A DNA stretch of 64,000 bases. Source: DATBGS01 sp036557885. Lineage in GTDB: Bacteria; Chloroflexota; Ktedonobacteria; Ktedonobacterales; DATBGS01. Within the stretch, counting starts at the first letter, position 1, and each line of letters opens with the position of its first letter. The stretch is from the NCBI GenBank assembly GCA_036557885.1, contig DATBGS010000090.1:86969-150968 (forward strand), read 5' to 3'. Both the position numbers and the translations under genes were made by a program. Below are positions 25,107 to 34,117 of the stretch, one piece after another. A model generated the notes under the pieces. That model was not told the DNA's origin and ran no database searches. It saw only the letters and a list, made by a program, of their open reading frames with translations.

Positions 25107-26104
25107 TGAGTTCTGAGATTCTGGGCGCGCCCCTGCCGGGCGCGTCGGCGGCTGACCCACGAGCAGACTTCTCTGGCAAGCTTGCTGATGGGCAACCCGC
25201 CACGATTGAAGTAGCCAATGCCAGCAAGTGGTACGGTGATAAAGTGGCCGTCTCCGATCTTTCTTTTGCGCTGGGGCAAGGCGTGACGGCGCTGCTCGGC
25301 CCGAATGGGGCGGGCAAATCCACGACCATCAAGCTGCTCACCGGTCTGCTGCGGCCCAGTCGCGGTCAGGTGCGCGTGCTTGGTCAGACGGTGGTCAATA
25401 ACCCCAGGCTCTATCGGCGCATGGGCCTGGTGCCAGAGCAAGAGGGCCTTTACCCGTTCTTGAGTGTGCTGGAGTTTGTGGAACTGGCGGCGCGCTTGCA
25501 TCACCTGCCCAATCCACGCGAGGCGGCTCGCGCGGCGTTGAGAACGGTTGAACTGAGTGAGGTGGAAAAGCGCCCGCTGGGGCAGTGCTCCAAAGGCATG
25601 CGCCAGCGCGCCAAGATTGCACAGGGCTTGGTCCATGATCCCGAAGTGCTGATTCTGGATGAGCCGCTGAGCGGTGCCGACCCGCGCCAGCGCCTGGCGA
25701 TGATGGAGGTCTTTACGCGCCTGGGCGAAGCTGGCAAGACCATCCTGATCTCTTCGCATATTCTCTATGAGGTGGAGCGGATGGGGTCCAACGTGCTGGT
25801 GATGGTCAATGGCAAGCTGGCTGCCGAAGGGGACTTTCACGCTATCCGCGCGCTGATGGATGACCGGCCACGCCGCGTGCGTGTCACCTGCTCCGACCCG
25901 CGCACCGTCTCAGCCTTTCTGGTGGCGCTGCCTGGAACGCGCAGTGTGCATGTGGAGGAGGGGTCGGTGATCGTCGAGACTGCCGCGCCGCTGGAGTTTT
26001 ACCTGGCTGTGCCGCAGGCGGCTCAATCGGCAGGGGCGCATCTCTTCGGCATCGAGGGTCTGGATGAAGACCTCGAAAGCGTCTTCCGCTATCTTGTGAA
26101 TTAA
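25106..26104 (+). CDS. ABC transporter ATP-binding protein (ABC-2 type), second copy
   Basis: A 332-residue ATPase with Walker A GPNGAGKST, signature CSKGMRQRAKIAQGL, Walker B LILDEPLSGADP and the SSHIL His. The first 35 residues are a variable extension before VANASKWYGDKVAV. It is a paralogue of the first ATPase in the operon but clearly diverged, so the operon encodes either two exporters or one heterodimeric exporter with two ATPases and two permeases. It overlaps the preceding permease gene by one base. Confidence 0.9.
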   Translation: MSSEILGAPLPGASAADPRADFSGKLADGQPATIEVANASKWYGDKVAVSDLSFALGQGVTALLGPNGAGKSTTIKLLTGLLRPSRGQVRVLGQTVVNNPRLYRRMGLVPEQEGLYPFLSVLEFVELAARLHHLPNPREAARAALRTVELSEVEKRPLGQCSKGMRQRAKIAQGLVHDPEVLILDEPLSGADPRQRLAMMEVFTRLGEAGKTILISSHILYEVERMGSNVLVMVNGKLAAEGDFHAIRALMDDRPRRVRVTCSDPRTVSAFLVALPGTRSVHVEEGSVIVETAAPLEFYLAVPQAAQSAGAHLFGIEGLDEDLESVFRYLVN

Positions 26105-26117
26105 GGAGGTCAGCCCA

Positions 26118-26864
26118 ATGCAACCCATTTTTAGCTTAACCTTGCGGGCGCTTGCTCGCAGCCGCCGCCTGCTGGTGGTGGCGGCGCTGCTCTGCGTCCC
26201 ACTCTTGCTGGCACTGGTCTTCGTTGCAAGCGAAGGCAGCGGTGATAGCGAGAGCTTCGTCGTCGAGTTGTTCGTTGGCCTCGTACTGCCGGTGCTGCTG
26301 CCGTTGACGGCGCTGATTTTCGCTACGAGCGCGCTGGGCGGTGAGGTGGAGGACCGGACGCTGCTGTATCTGACGTTCAGACCCATCTCGCGGCTGGCGG
26401 TGATCGTTGCTAAGCTGCTGGCATGTACGCTGGTGACAACAGTGCTGGTTGAGATTTCGCTGCTGGCGACGTATCTGATCGGAACACAGGGTTCTGGCAA
26501 TACACAGAATCTGGGCGCGATTCTGCTGTCTGGCCTGGTTGGCTGTCTGGCCTATTCCAGCCTCTTTCTGCTGGTGGGTTTGTGGCTCCCGCGCCGGGGA
26601 TTGCTGGTTGGGTTCATCTATGTGCTGCTCTGGGAGGGTATTCTGTCGCAGCTTTCCACTGGGCTTGCCACATTTTCGGTGCGCCGCTACGTGGAAGGGG
26701 CGCTGGATAGCCGCCTGGACACTCATGTGCTGGCAAGCCTGAATGCAGATGGCATTTCTCCGGTGAATATCAGCGGCACCACCAGCCTTCTCGTGTTGAT
26801 GCTGGTCCTGGTTGGAGGGATGCTGGTCGCCACCTGGAAGCTTCAGCAACTGGAACTTCCTTAA
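26118..26864 (+). CDS. ABC-2 type permease, second copy
   Basis: A 248-residue protein with about six membrane helices and the loop EVEDRTLLYLTFRPISRLAVIVAKLLA, which corresponds to the same loop in the first permease. A consensus ribosome binding site AAGGAGGT precedes the ATG. Last gene of the exporter operon, followed by a hairpin at 26880-26921. The pairing with the ATPase just upstream suggests the second exporter half. Confidence 0.85.
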   Translation: MQPIFSLTLRALARSRRLLVVAALLCVPLLLALVFVASEGSGDSESFVVELFVGLVLPVLLPLTALIFATSALGGEVEDRTLLYLTFRPISRLAVIVAKLLACTLVTTVLVEISLLATYLIGTQGSGNTQNLGAILLSGLVGCLAYSSLFLLVGLWLPRRGLLVGFIYVLLWEGILSQLSTGLATFSVRRYVEGALDSRLDTHVLASLNADGISPVNISGTTSLLVLMLVLVGGMLVATWKLQQLELP

Positions 26865-26879
26865 GCCACTCCCAATGAT

Positions 26880-26921
26880 GAGCGCCTGAATCAATAGTAA
26901 CGTCTTCTGTTCCAGGCGCTC
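26880..26921 (+). terminator. hairpin after the ABC operon
   Basis: GAGCGCCTG and CAGGCGCTC form a perfect 9-bp stem with a 24-base loop, 15 bases after the last permease stop. There is no T-run. Confidence 0.45.
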
Positions 26922-27047
26922 GTCACCAGGGTGACCGCTTGCGTAATTGATGAACTGAGCCATGCTTTTATAGAGGGGCGTGCGCATACTCGCTTGAAGC
27001 TCTGTGCACGTATTACAGCTTCCTGCTGCTGTGTCCTGGCCCCTGAA

Positions 27048-27956
27048 TCATCCCTGATGCTGGGTAATGTCGTAAAGAGGCACACGCAGGTCGCGCGACT
27101 GATAGCAGCTCTTGACCCAGACATGACGAGGGTCTTCGCTGTTGGCAAGCGATTGCGCGCTGCCCGCCAGCACGTTGAGATAGTAGGTGGTATAGCCGGG
27201 GGCGCTTGTCACCGGGTGGTATCCTTCAGGCACGAGCACCACATCGTTATTACGAGCCAGTACGGTTGCATCAAAAGGCAAGCCTGCCCGGTGCAGTGGC
27301 GATTCCGGGTCGGTGTAGAGGCGCTGGAAGGCAAAGCCTTCCGCAGGCTCGATTTTGTAGTAATAGATCTCTTCCAGATCGGCCTCGACGATCTGGCCGG
27401 TCTGATTGGTCTTATGCACATCGTGCTTATGCGGTGGATAGCTGGACCAGTTGCCGCCGGGCGTATACGCCTCCACAACCACCAGTTTGTGACAGGGAAA
27501 GCCAGGCGGCAGGATGTTGTTGATCTGCCGCGTGACGTTATCGCCTCCGCGAATCTCAACAGCACACTCTTTGGGAGTGACCAGGCGAGGCTGGTGATCT
27601 TGATCAGTGGGCGCCCAGGCCACCGCAAATTCGGATGGGGTGTCAGCCGTCACTGTGAAGGAGGTGTGGCGCGGGAGATAAAGCGCAAAGGGCAGGCCGC
27701 CAAAGACCGTCTGGCGTTCGCCAATGCGCTGCCAGCGCCCCCGATCTGACTCAACCTGGATGGTACCACTCAGCACGACGATTGCCAGTTCGTGCTCGCC
27801 CGTTGAGGAGGTCCACAAGCCTTGGGCCGCCAACCGGCGTACCTGGAAATGGATGTATTCCCAGCCCGCCTCCTCCGGGAGCACCTGCACAATCACCCCC
27901 GGCTCAGCCGAGTTGTCCGGATGAACCACCAGATTGCTTGCATCATACTGGCGCAT
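27048..27956 (-). CDS. iolB: 5-deoxy-glucuronate isomerase
   Basis: Step of myo-inositol catabolism: 5-deoxy-D-glucuronate to 2-deoxy-5-keto-D-gluconate. The 302-residue bicupin has the family boxes RGGDNVTRQINNILP, GNWSSYPPHKHDVH (metal-binding histidines), DLEEIYYYKI and VPEGYHPVTSAPGY. GAAGGTG precedes the ATG. No other iol gene is in the window, so the rest of the pathway must be elsewhere, or the gene has another sugar-acid role. It is a single gene on the minus strand. Confidence 0.92.
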   Translation of the reverse strand: MRQYDASNLVVHPDNSAEPGVIVQVLPEEAGWEYIHFQVRRLAAQGLWTSSTGEHELAIVVLSGTIQVESDRGRWQRIGERQTVFGGLPFALYLPRHTSFTVTADTPSEFAVAWAPTDQDHQPRLVTPKECAVEIRGGDNVTRQINNILPPGFPCHKLVVVEAYTPGGNWSSYPPHKHDVHKTNQTGQIVEADLEEIYYYKIEPAEGFAFQRLYTDPESPLHRAGLPFDATVLARNNDVVLVPEGYHPVTSAPGYTTYYLNVLAGSAQSLANSEDPRHVWVKSCYQSRDLRVPLYDITQHQG

Positions 27957-28057
27957 CGTTCACCTTCTTTTGCGCTCGCTCTGCGTTTTGTGCGATTATG
28001 TTGCCGCGATGCCTGCCTCCTGCGCAGGGATGAGAAGAATCACCTGTGCCCGCGCCG

Positions 28058-28087
28058 ATGTACAGCCGATGAGATGTACAGCCGATG
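28058..28087. repeat. short direct repeats upstream of iolB
   Basis: ATGTACAGCCGATG occurs at 28058-28071 and 28074-28087, and the start of a third copy (ATGTACA) follows. A 16-base period close to the iolB promoter side could hold regulator sites, but it may be a simple duplication. Confidence 0.45.
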
Positions 28088-28117
28088 TACAAGAGAAGGC
28101 GATGTGGTGCTCACTTG

Positions 28118-28705
28118 CTAGAAAACAGGATTCAATTTCATGACGGTTCGATCAGTCGCTTGAAAGGTACCCGCAGAAATAAAGCCAGTCTGCCAGGAGT
28201 AGGAATAATCAATTTCCACCCCGATAGAGTCCTCGTTGGGGGGGCTATCTGCGCGTGCTGAAGCGGGCCAGGTTCCTGAAAGCAACGAGCCTACTGGGGG
28301 ATTGGGCGGAGTTGGACAGCCTGGGTTGCCTGTGTAGACTTGTTGGTTTCCTGTTGAGTTGCCGTTGGCGTCGGCCTGATAGATGATGATTCTGGTGACG
28401 GTCACTAACGAGAGGTTCTGAGTGGCGGCGAAGATGGCGCCCAGGATAGAACAGTCAGCGCCGGGGTTTTGGTCTTCTTGCGCGCCTATGCGTGCTGCCT
28501 GGCGAGTTGCATAGGCGATGCCAAGGTGATTATCCAACAAGGTGCCGAGATCAACAGCGCCAGCGAGGATGAGGAAAAGCACGCTTGCAAGGACGGCAAA
28601 TTCCACCAATGCCTGTCCTCGTTGCCCTCGGCGTTTTCTCAGGGGATGGGGCTGACCCTTGTTGGACCTGGGAGTGGTGCTACGAAGGGCGTGTAGCTTC
28701 TGCAT
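28118..28705 (-). CDS. TadE/TadG-like pilus assembly protein
   Basis: A 195-residue protein with the TadE-like motif RGQALVEFAVLASVLFLILAGAVDLGTLLDN: a charged N terminus, a conserved Glu and one membrane helix. The rest would be extracytoplasmic. Start at the ATG at 28705, with GGAGAGG before it. It lies 25 bases behind a second TadE-like gene. Pseudopilins of this type belong to Tad/Flp secretion systems, but no ATPase, prepilin peptidase or secretin gene is in this window. Confidence 0.8.
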   Translation of the reverse strand: MQKLHALRSTTPRSNKGQPHPLRKRRGQRGQALVEFAVLASVLFLILAGAVDLGTLLDNHLGIAYATRQAARIGAQEDQNPGADCSILGAIFAATQNLSLVTVTRIIIYQADANGNSTGNQQVYTGNPGCPTPPNPPVGSLLSGTWPASARADSPPNEDSIGVEIDYSYSWQTGFISAGTFQATDRTVMKLNPVF

Positions 28706-28730
28706 GGGCCTCTCCTTCTTCCCTGGCGCC

Positions 28731-29303
28731 TTAAAAGGTTTGTGGCTCAATGAGTTGGACAGAAACGCTGGATAATTGCAACTGGCCGCCAGCGGCAGAG
28801 ACAAACGAAGTGACCCAGTTGTAGACAAAGGTGATACGGACACCTAAATAGTCCTGCGCGTTGAAGGTGGCGCTGCGGACGCTGGGAGGCCAGTTTGCCA
28901 CGCCGCAGGCATTGCCTTGACCATCGAAGACATCTTCATTGGCAGCAGGATTGCATCCTGGCGCAAGTGCCGGGACGGTGCCATTCTGGTCCGATTTGAA
29001 GATTTCGATCTTCTGAATTGAACTGAATAGCAGCCCAGGCCCAGGGTTTGTGGCACCCTGTATAGCTTGAATGATCTGGCTGTCAGCGGTTGCGCTGGTA
29101 GGGCCAAGAATAGCACCAACTCGCGCGCCTTCACGCGCGGCAAAGCTGACGGTGTTCAGACTTTGATACAGAAAACAAAATTCCATGACGCCAAAGATGA
29201 CCAGGAAGAGTACCGGGGCTATTAATGCGAACTCTACCAGGCTTTGGCCGAGTTGCCGCCGAGAAGTTCGGCGTGGGCGGAGCACAGACTCTTTTTCGTT
29301 CAC
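28731..29303 (-). CDS. TadE-like pilus assembly protein
   Basis: A 190-residue protein with GQSLVEFALIAPVLFLVIFGVMEF near the N terminus (TadE motif with Glu) and a single membrane helix, followed by an extracytoplasmic domain with two Cys. Translation begins at a GTG with GAAGGTT before it. Pair partner of the gene downstream; the two share the same layout and probably interact. Confidence 0.8.
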   Translation of the reverse strand: MNEKESVLRPRRTSRRQLGQSLVEFALIAPVLFLVIFGVMEFCFLYQSLNTVSFAAREGARVGAILGPTSATADSQIIQAIQGATNPGPGLLFSSIQKIEIFKSDQNGTVPALAPGCNPAANEDVFDGQGNACGVANWPPSVRSATFNAQDYLGVRITFVYNWVTSFVSAAGGQLQLSSVSVQLIEPQTF

Positions 29304-29502
29304 GATGTAACCTTCTCAACGTGGCACTCTTTAACGCCGGGCCATTTTCTATCAAACGGTGAGATACAAGCTGCTGCTCTCTTCGACCACCGCACTCAAG
29401 CAAGAGACGACTGGTGGAATTATAAAAATATTGGTTGGTGGAGGCAATCTTCCCCCCCAAAATGGCTAGAGCGCAAAAATGATGGGGCGTTCCTGCAATC
29501 GA

Positions 29503-29538
29503 GAAGCGGTCAGCAACTCGCGGGCTGCTGACCGCTTC
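29503..29538. terminator. 13-bp hairpin after leuD
   Basis: GAAGCGGTCAGCA and its exact complement flank a 10-base loop, 38 bases beyond the leuD stop and between two minus-strand units. No T-run follows, so termination may need another factor. Confidence 0.55.
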
Positions 29539-29575
29539 TTGGTACAGATATGCTCAGGAGGAGATGGTTGCTGCC

Positions 29576-30196
29576 TCAGCGGTGTAGGAAGACCCAGGGA
29601 GTTTCCTGACGGCGGCGCTCTTCATAGCGCGAGATTTCGTCGGCGTGCTGAAGAGTCCATCCTATGTTGTCTAATCCCTTGAGCAGCCCCTCTTTTTTGA
29701 AAGAATCCAGCTTGAAAGGGAAAATGCGCCCTGAAGGTGTGGTCACAGTTTGGGCTGGCAGGTCTATGTACAAGCGATACCCTTCTTGCGTCGTTACCTC
29801 GGCAAATAAGGTGTCTATCTCGCTATTTTCCAGGGTGATAAGCAAGATGCCGTTGTTGAAGCAGTTATTGTAAAAGATGTCGGCAAAGCTGGGGGCGATG
29901 ATGCAGCGGAAGCCAGATTCCCACAGTGCCCAGGGTGCGTGCTCGCGCGAGGAGCCAGCCCCGAAATTGGCGCGCGACAGGATGATTTGCGCGCCTTGAT
30001 AGCGTGGCTGGTTCATCACGAAGTCGGGATTGGGCGTGTTTTGGCTATCGAGATAGCGCCAGTTGGCGAACAGCGCTGGACCGAAGCCGACGCGCCGAAT
30101 AGATTTCAGGAAGCGCACGGGGGTGATGTCATCCGTGTTGATATTTTCTCGATCAAGCGGCATGACCAGAGCATCGAGCGTATTAAATGGTTCCAT
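29576..30196 (-). CDS. leuD: 3-isopropylmalate dehydratase small subunit
   Basis: Small subunit of the [4Fe-4S] isomerase that interconverts 2- and 3-isopropylmalate. The 206-residue chain has LDRENINTDDITPVRFL, the substrate-binding loop LSRANFGAGSSREHAPWAL and IAPSFADIFYNNCFNNG. It follows leuC by 48 bases on the minus strand and ends the predicted transcript at a strong hairpin. Paired with leuC in the same order as usual. Confidence 0.93.
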   Translation of the reverse strand: MEPFNTLDALVMPLDRENINTDDITPVRFLKSIRRVGFGPALFANWRYLDSQNTPNPDFVMNQPRYQGAQIILSRANFGAGSSREHAPWALWESGFRCIIAPSFADIFYNNCFNNGILLITLENSEIDTLFAEVTTQEGYRLYIDLPAQTVTTPSGRIFPFKLDSFKKEGLLKGLDNIGWTLQHADEISRYEERRRQETPWVFLHR

Positions 30197-30244
30197 GTCG
30201 GTGGCCCTCTTTGTGTTGCCTTTAGGAAACAGGTAAGAATTGCG

Positions 30245-31666
30245 CTACTCATCCACCTGCCAGGTGCGAATGTCAACAAAGTGTCCGGCGATTGCGGCGG
30301 CGGCGGCCATTGCCGGGCTGACCAGGTGGGTGCGACCACCTTTGCCCTGTCGCCCTTCAAAGTTGCGGTTGCTGGTTGAGGCGCAGCGCTCGCCGGGAGC
30401 CAGTTGATCGCCGTTCATTGCCAGGCACATGCTGCAACCCGATTCGCGCCACTCAAAGCCAGCCGCGCGGAAGATGTCGCTTAGCCCCTCTTCCTCGGCT
30501 TGACGTTTGACAGTGGTGGACCCAGGCACCACCATTGCCTGCACTCCTTGGGCTACTTTGCGTCCTTTGGCATAGCGGGCTGCCTCGCGCAGGTCTTCGA
30601 TGCGCGAATTGGTGCAGGAGCCAATAAAGACTTTATCCAGATGAATTTCGGTGAGTGGGATGCCTGGAGCAAGGTCCATATAGGCCAGGGCGCGCTCCCA
30701 GGCTTTGCGCTCGGCGGGGTCTTTGGCCTGAGCGGGGTCGGGGACGCGACCATTGACGCCGGTTCCCAGGCCTGGGTTGGTGCCCCACGTGACCTGCGGT
30801 TCCAGATGGGTCACATCCAGGTGAATCGTATGGTCATAGGAGGCGTCGGGGTCGCTGCGCAGGGAGAGCCAATACGTGGCTGCGCGCTCAAATTCCTCGC
30901 CCTGTGGGGCAAAGGGACGGCCACGTACATAGGCGATGGTACGCTCATCGGGGGCAACCATTCCGGCGCGGGCGCCTGCCTCAATGCTGAGGTTGCAGAG
31001 CGTCATGCGCCCTTCCAGCGTGAGCGCGCGCGGGACCGGGCCAGTAAACTCCATGACGTAGCCGGTGCCTACGGCGGTGCCAAACTGCGCCATCAGCGCC
31101 AGGGCGACATCCTTGGCGAAAACGCCGGGCGGCAGCGTGCCGTTGATACGCACTTCCAGGGTACGCGGGCGTTTTTGCAGGAGACATTGGGTTGCCAGCA
31201 CGTGCTCGACCTCGCTTGTGCCGATGCCCATTGCGAAAGCACCCAATGCGCCATGTGTTGAGGTATGCGAATCACCACACACAACGGTCATGCCGGGGAG
31301 GGTGATGCCTAACTCTGGGCCAATGACATGCACGATGCCCTGGCGAGGGTCGCTGAAGCCAAAAAAGGGCAGGTGATGCTCCTGGGCATTGCGCTCCATC
31401 GTAGCGATCATCTGAGCGCTGCTCTCATCCACAATATCTTCGACGCGCCGCGAGCGCGTGGGGACGTTGTGGTCCAGCGTGGTAAAGGTTGCGTTGGGCT
31501 GTCGGACCTTGCGCCCTGCCAGGCGCAGCCCTTCAAACGCCTGGGGCGAGGTAGCTTCATAGGCTAATTGCCGATCAATGTAGAGGATCGTGGGTTCGCC
31601 GGGCGCCTCGCGGACGACATGGGCTTCCCAGACTTTCTGAAACAGCGTTTTTGGCATGGTGGTCAT
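30245..31666 (-). CDS. leuC: 3-isopropylmalate dehydratase large subunit
   Basis: Large, iron-sulfur-binding subunit of the isopropylmalate isomerase, 473 residues. The cluster cysteines are in IGSCTNSRIEDL and SGCSMCLAMNGD, and CGDSHTSTHGALGAFAMGIG is a hallmark. The start overlaps the stop of the leuA-type gene by four bases. LeuC relatives also include homoaconitase, so the substrate follows the partner synthase. No leuB is present in the window. Confidence 0.92.
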   Translation of the reverse strand: MTTMPKTLFQKVWEAHVVREAPGEPTILYIDRQLAYEATSPQAFEGLRLAGRKVRQPNATFTTLDHNVPTRSRRVEDIVDESSAQMIATMERNAQEHHLPFFGFSDPRQGIVHVIGPELGITLPGMTVVCGDSHTSTHGALGAFAMGIGTSEVEHVLATQCLLQKRPRTLEVRINGTLPPGVFAKDVALALMAQFGTAVGTGYVMEFTGPVPRALTLEGRMTLCNLSIEAGARAGMVAPDERTIAYVRGRPFAPQGEEFERAATYWLSLRSDPDASYDHTIHLDVTHLEPQVTWGTNPGLGTGVNGRVPDPAQAKDPAERKAWERALAYMDLAPGIPLTEIHLDKVFIGSCTNSRIEDLREAARYAKGRKVAQGVQAMVVPGSTTVKRQAEEEGLSDIFRAAGFEWRESGCSMCLAMNGDQLAPGERCASTSNRNFEGRQGKGGRTHLVSPAMAAAAAIAGHFVDIRTWQVDE

Positions 31667-32847
31667 TCAGAACCCCTTACTGAAGTGCTGGCCGAAGAAA
31701 CCGTCACGGTTTCAGCAATGCGGCGCAGGTCCATCTCTTCTGCTACACGATTTTTAGAAAGCAGCACTTTGACCAATTCAAAGGCGCGGGTGACTTGCTC
31801 GCGGTCAAGTGTGTAGCCTAGTTCGCGCATTTGCGCTTCCAGCGCGGCACGCCCGGAGAGTTTTCCAACGTACATGCGCCTGTCGGCGCTGGTGAGGCCA
31901 ACGGACTCCGGCGACATGATCTCATAGGTGCGGGCATCCTTGAGGACGCCATCCTGGTGGATGCCGCCGCCATGCGCAAAGGCGTTGGCGCCTACGATGG
32001 CCTTGGTCCACTGCGGCTGCATGCCGCTGAGCTTTGCGACCAGACGGCTGGTAGGGGCGATTTTGGTGGTATCTACGTTGACATCCACACCCAGGTCGGC
32101 GCGGCGGGTGCGGATTGCCATAACGACCTCTTCGGTGGCGGCGTTGCCGGCACGCTCGCCCAGGCCATTGATGCAGGTGTCTACGCGGTCAGCGCCGTTG
32201 CGAATGGCCTCCAACGCATTAGCGACAGCCATCCCCAGGTCATCGTGGCAATGCGCGGAAATCTGGATGCCAGGGAATTCGCGCTTGAGTTCGGCGATGA
32301 GTTCGCCAAATTCCCAGGGCAGGGCAAATCCAACGGTATCGCAGATAGTGACATGGCGCACGCCTTCTTTTATGATGGCATCGGCTACCTCAAAGATGAA
32401 GTCGTGTTCAGTACGGGTGGTGTCCTCCAGCGCAAAATCTGCGTTTGGGGTATAGCTGCGAGCGCGGGCAACGGCGGTGCGGGCGAGTTCCAGCACTTCT
32501 TCCCGCGTTTTGCCCAGCTTGACCTGGCGATGGAGCGGTGAGGTGCTGACAAAGGGCTGGAGAGCCGGATGCGCGGCATCCTTGACGGCTTCCCAGGCGC
32601 GATCAATGTCTTGCGGAAACGCGCGACCAATGGCGCAAATCTCGGCGTTGGAGACGTTGCGGGCAATCAGTTGCACCGCCTCAAATTCTCCAGGGCCGGA
32701 GATGGGGAAGCCACAATCCAGGGTATCAAAGCCCATATCGGCCAGGGCGCGGGCGATCTGGAGCTTTTCCTCTGGAAAGTAGTTAATGCCTGGCGTCTGC
32801 TCTCCATCGCGCAGCGTGGTTTCATAAAATTTGATGATGCGCGTCAT
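31663..32847 (-). CDS. 2-isopropylmalate synthase-type enzyme lacking the regulatory domain
   Basis: Condenses a 2-oxoacid with acetyl-CoA. The 394-residue protein has the catalytic TIM barrel (FYETTLRDGEQTPG, HCHDDLGMAVANALEA, GLGERAGNAATEE) and the GGIHQDGVLKD helical linker. It stops there: the C-terminal leucine-binding domain of about 110 residues, usual in LeuA, is missing. It may thus be insensitive to leucine, or be a homocitrate-, citramalate- or other chain-extending synthase. The string to leuC is a four-base overlap. Upstream is homogentisate dioxygenase (42 bases). AAAGGAGGCGC precedes the ATG. Confidence 0.85.
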   Translation of the reverse strand: MTRIIKFYETTLRDGEQTPGINYFPEEKLQIARALADMGFDTLDCGFPISGPGEFEAVQLIARNVSNAEICAIGRAFPQDIDRAWEAVKDAAHPALQPFVSTSPLHRQVKLGKTREEVLELARTAVARARSYTPNADFALEDTTRTEHDFIFEVADAIIKEGVRHVTICDTVGFALPWEFGELIAELKREFPGIQISAHCHDDLGMAVANALEAIRNGADRVDTCINGLGERAGNAATEEVVMAIRTRRADLGVDVNVDTTKIAPTSRLVAKLSGMQPQWTKAIVGANAFAHGGGIHQDGVLKDARTYEIMSPESVGLTSADRRMYVGKLSGRAALEAQMRELGYTLDREQVTRAFELVKVLLSKNRVAEEMDLRRIAETVTVSSASTSVRGSE

Positions 32848-32889
32848 AAGCGCCTCCTTTCTGTGACTTCAGCTTATTACCTCGGCCAG

Positions 32890-34044
32890 TTACTCCAGCC
32901 AGCTAAAAGGGTAGCGGTCATCGTCAAATTGCCTGGCATCTACCGTGAGCCGCAGGGGATGGAAGGTATCTACCATCACAGCCAGTTCTTCGGTACGTTC
33001 GGCGCCCAGGCTCTTTTCCACCGTGCCAGGGTGTGGCCCATGTGGGATGCCGCGCGGGTGGAGCGTGAACGAGGCAACTTCGATGCCTTTGCGGCTGCCA
33101 AAGTTGCCATCCACGTAGTAGATGACTTCTTCGCTGTCTATGTTGCTGTGGTTATAGGGCACAGGCACCGCCTGGGGGTGATAATCCAGCTTGCGCGGGC
33201 AGAAGGAGCAAACGACAAAGTTTGGCCCCTGGAAGGTCTGGTGGACCGGCGGCGGTTGATGCACGCGCCCGGTGATGGGTTCAAAGTCGGCGATGTTGAA
33301 GATGTGGGGATACAGGTAGCCATCCCAGCCAACGAGATCAAGCGGGTGGTAATCGAAGAAATAGCTCATCAAGGCGTGGTCTATCTTGACGCGCACTTCA
33401 AATTCGCCGCGCTCCTCATGCTGTGGCAGTTCTTGCGGCAGGCGAAAGTCGCGCTGGCTAAAGGGCGCGTGCTCCAGCAGTTGGCCGAACTCATTGCGGT
33501 AACGGCGCGGCGTCTCGATGGAGCCGCGCGCTTCGACGACCAACAGGCGGGTTTCGCCCTTCTCTGGGACAATGCGATAGGTGGTGCCGCGCGGCAGGTT
33601 GACATAATCGCCCTTGTGGTAGGGCAGATTGCCAAAGATGGTTTCAAAAACGCCGCTGCCTTCGTGGACGAAGTAGAGTTCATCATGTTCGGCGTTGCGA
33701 TAAAAGTACGCCATTGGCTCGGTGGGGCGCGTGACGCCAATTGCCACGTCGTTGTTGAAGAACAACACTTTCCGCCCGCTGATGGGGTCGCCGCCAGGCT
33801 TGAGCGGCTGTGTTTTCAGGCGGTGATGGCGGTGCGTGGATTGGTGCCACTCTTCCAATGGCAGGGCGCTGTGACGGGCGATGCGGGACACGCGGGTGGG
33901 CGGGTACTGGTGGTAGAGCAGCGAGAAGCAGCCCGAAAAGCCCTCGGCGCCAAAGAGTTCTTCGGAATACAGCGACCCATCGGGCTTGCGGAACTGGGTG
34001 TGTCGCTTGGGTGGCAGGCGTCCCAAAGCGTGATAACTGGTCAT
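32890..34044 (-). CDS. hmgA: homogentisate 1,2-dioxygenase
   Basis: Non-heme iron ring-cleavage enzyme: homogentisate to maleylacetoacetate, in tyrosine and phenylalanine breakdown. The 384-residue form is shorter than the approximately 430-residue proteobacterial enzyme. Iron ligands are in NHSNIDSEEV (His, Glu) and GIPHGPHPG (His), and the upstream FVHEGSGVFETIFG region marks the N-terminal cupin. The start was set at the ATG at 34044, with GGAGCC before it. It lies between the FAH gene (73 bases) and the leuA-type gene (42 bases) on one strand. Confidence 0.9.
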   Translation of the reverse strand: MTSYHALGRLPPKRHTQFRKPDGSLYSEELFGAEGFSGCFSLLYHQYPPTRVSRIARHSALPLEEWHQSTHRHHRLKTQPLKPGGDPISGRKVLFFNNDVAIGVTRPTEPMAYFYRNAEHDELYFVHEGSGVFETIFGNLPYHKGDYVNLPRGTTYRIVPEKGETRLLVVEARGSIETPRRYRNEFGQLLEHAPFSQRDFRLPQELPQHEERGEFEVRVKIDHALMSYFFDYHPLDLVGWDGYLYPHIFNIADFEPITGRVHQPPPVHQTFQGPNFVVCSFCPRKLDYHPQAVPVPYNHSNIDSEEVIYYVDGNFGSRKGIEVASFTLHPRGIPHGPHPGTVEKSLGAERTEELAVMVDTFHPLRLTVDARQFDDDRYPFSWLE

Positions 34045-34117
34045 GGCAGGCTCCGTTTCTTGTCTCGGATGAGACGATGGAGGCAATAACTAAGGCGAAA
34101 GAGTATCTATCAAGCTA

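Noticed and set aside
24141..25160. Minus-strand ORF of 339 codons over the ABC permease gene
   Set aside because: Rich in Gln, Arg and His, typical of an antisense frame; the permease on the other strand is clear.
32569..34089. Long plus-strand ORF of 506 codons antisense to hmgA and the leuA-type gene
   Set aside because: It lies over two strong minus-strand genes, has no family features and low-quality amino-acid composition; high-GC codon bias keeps the antisense frame open.
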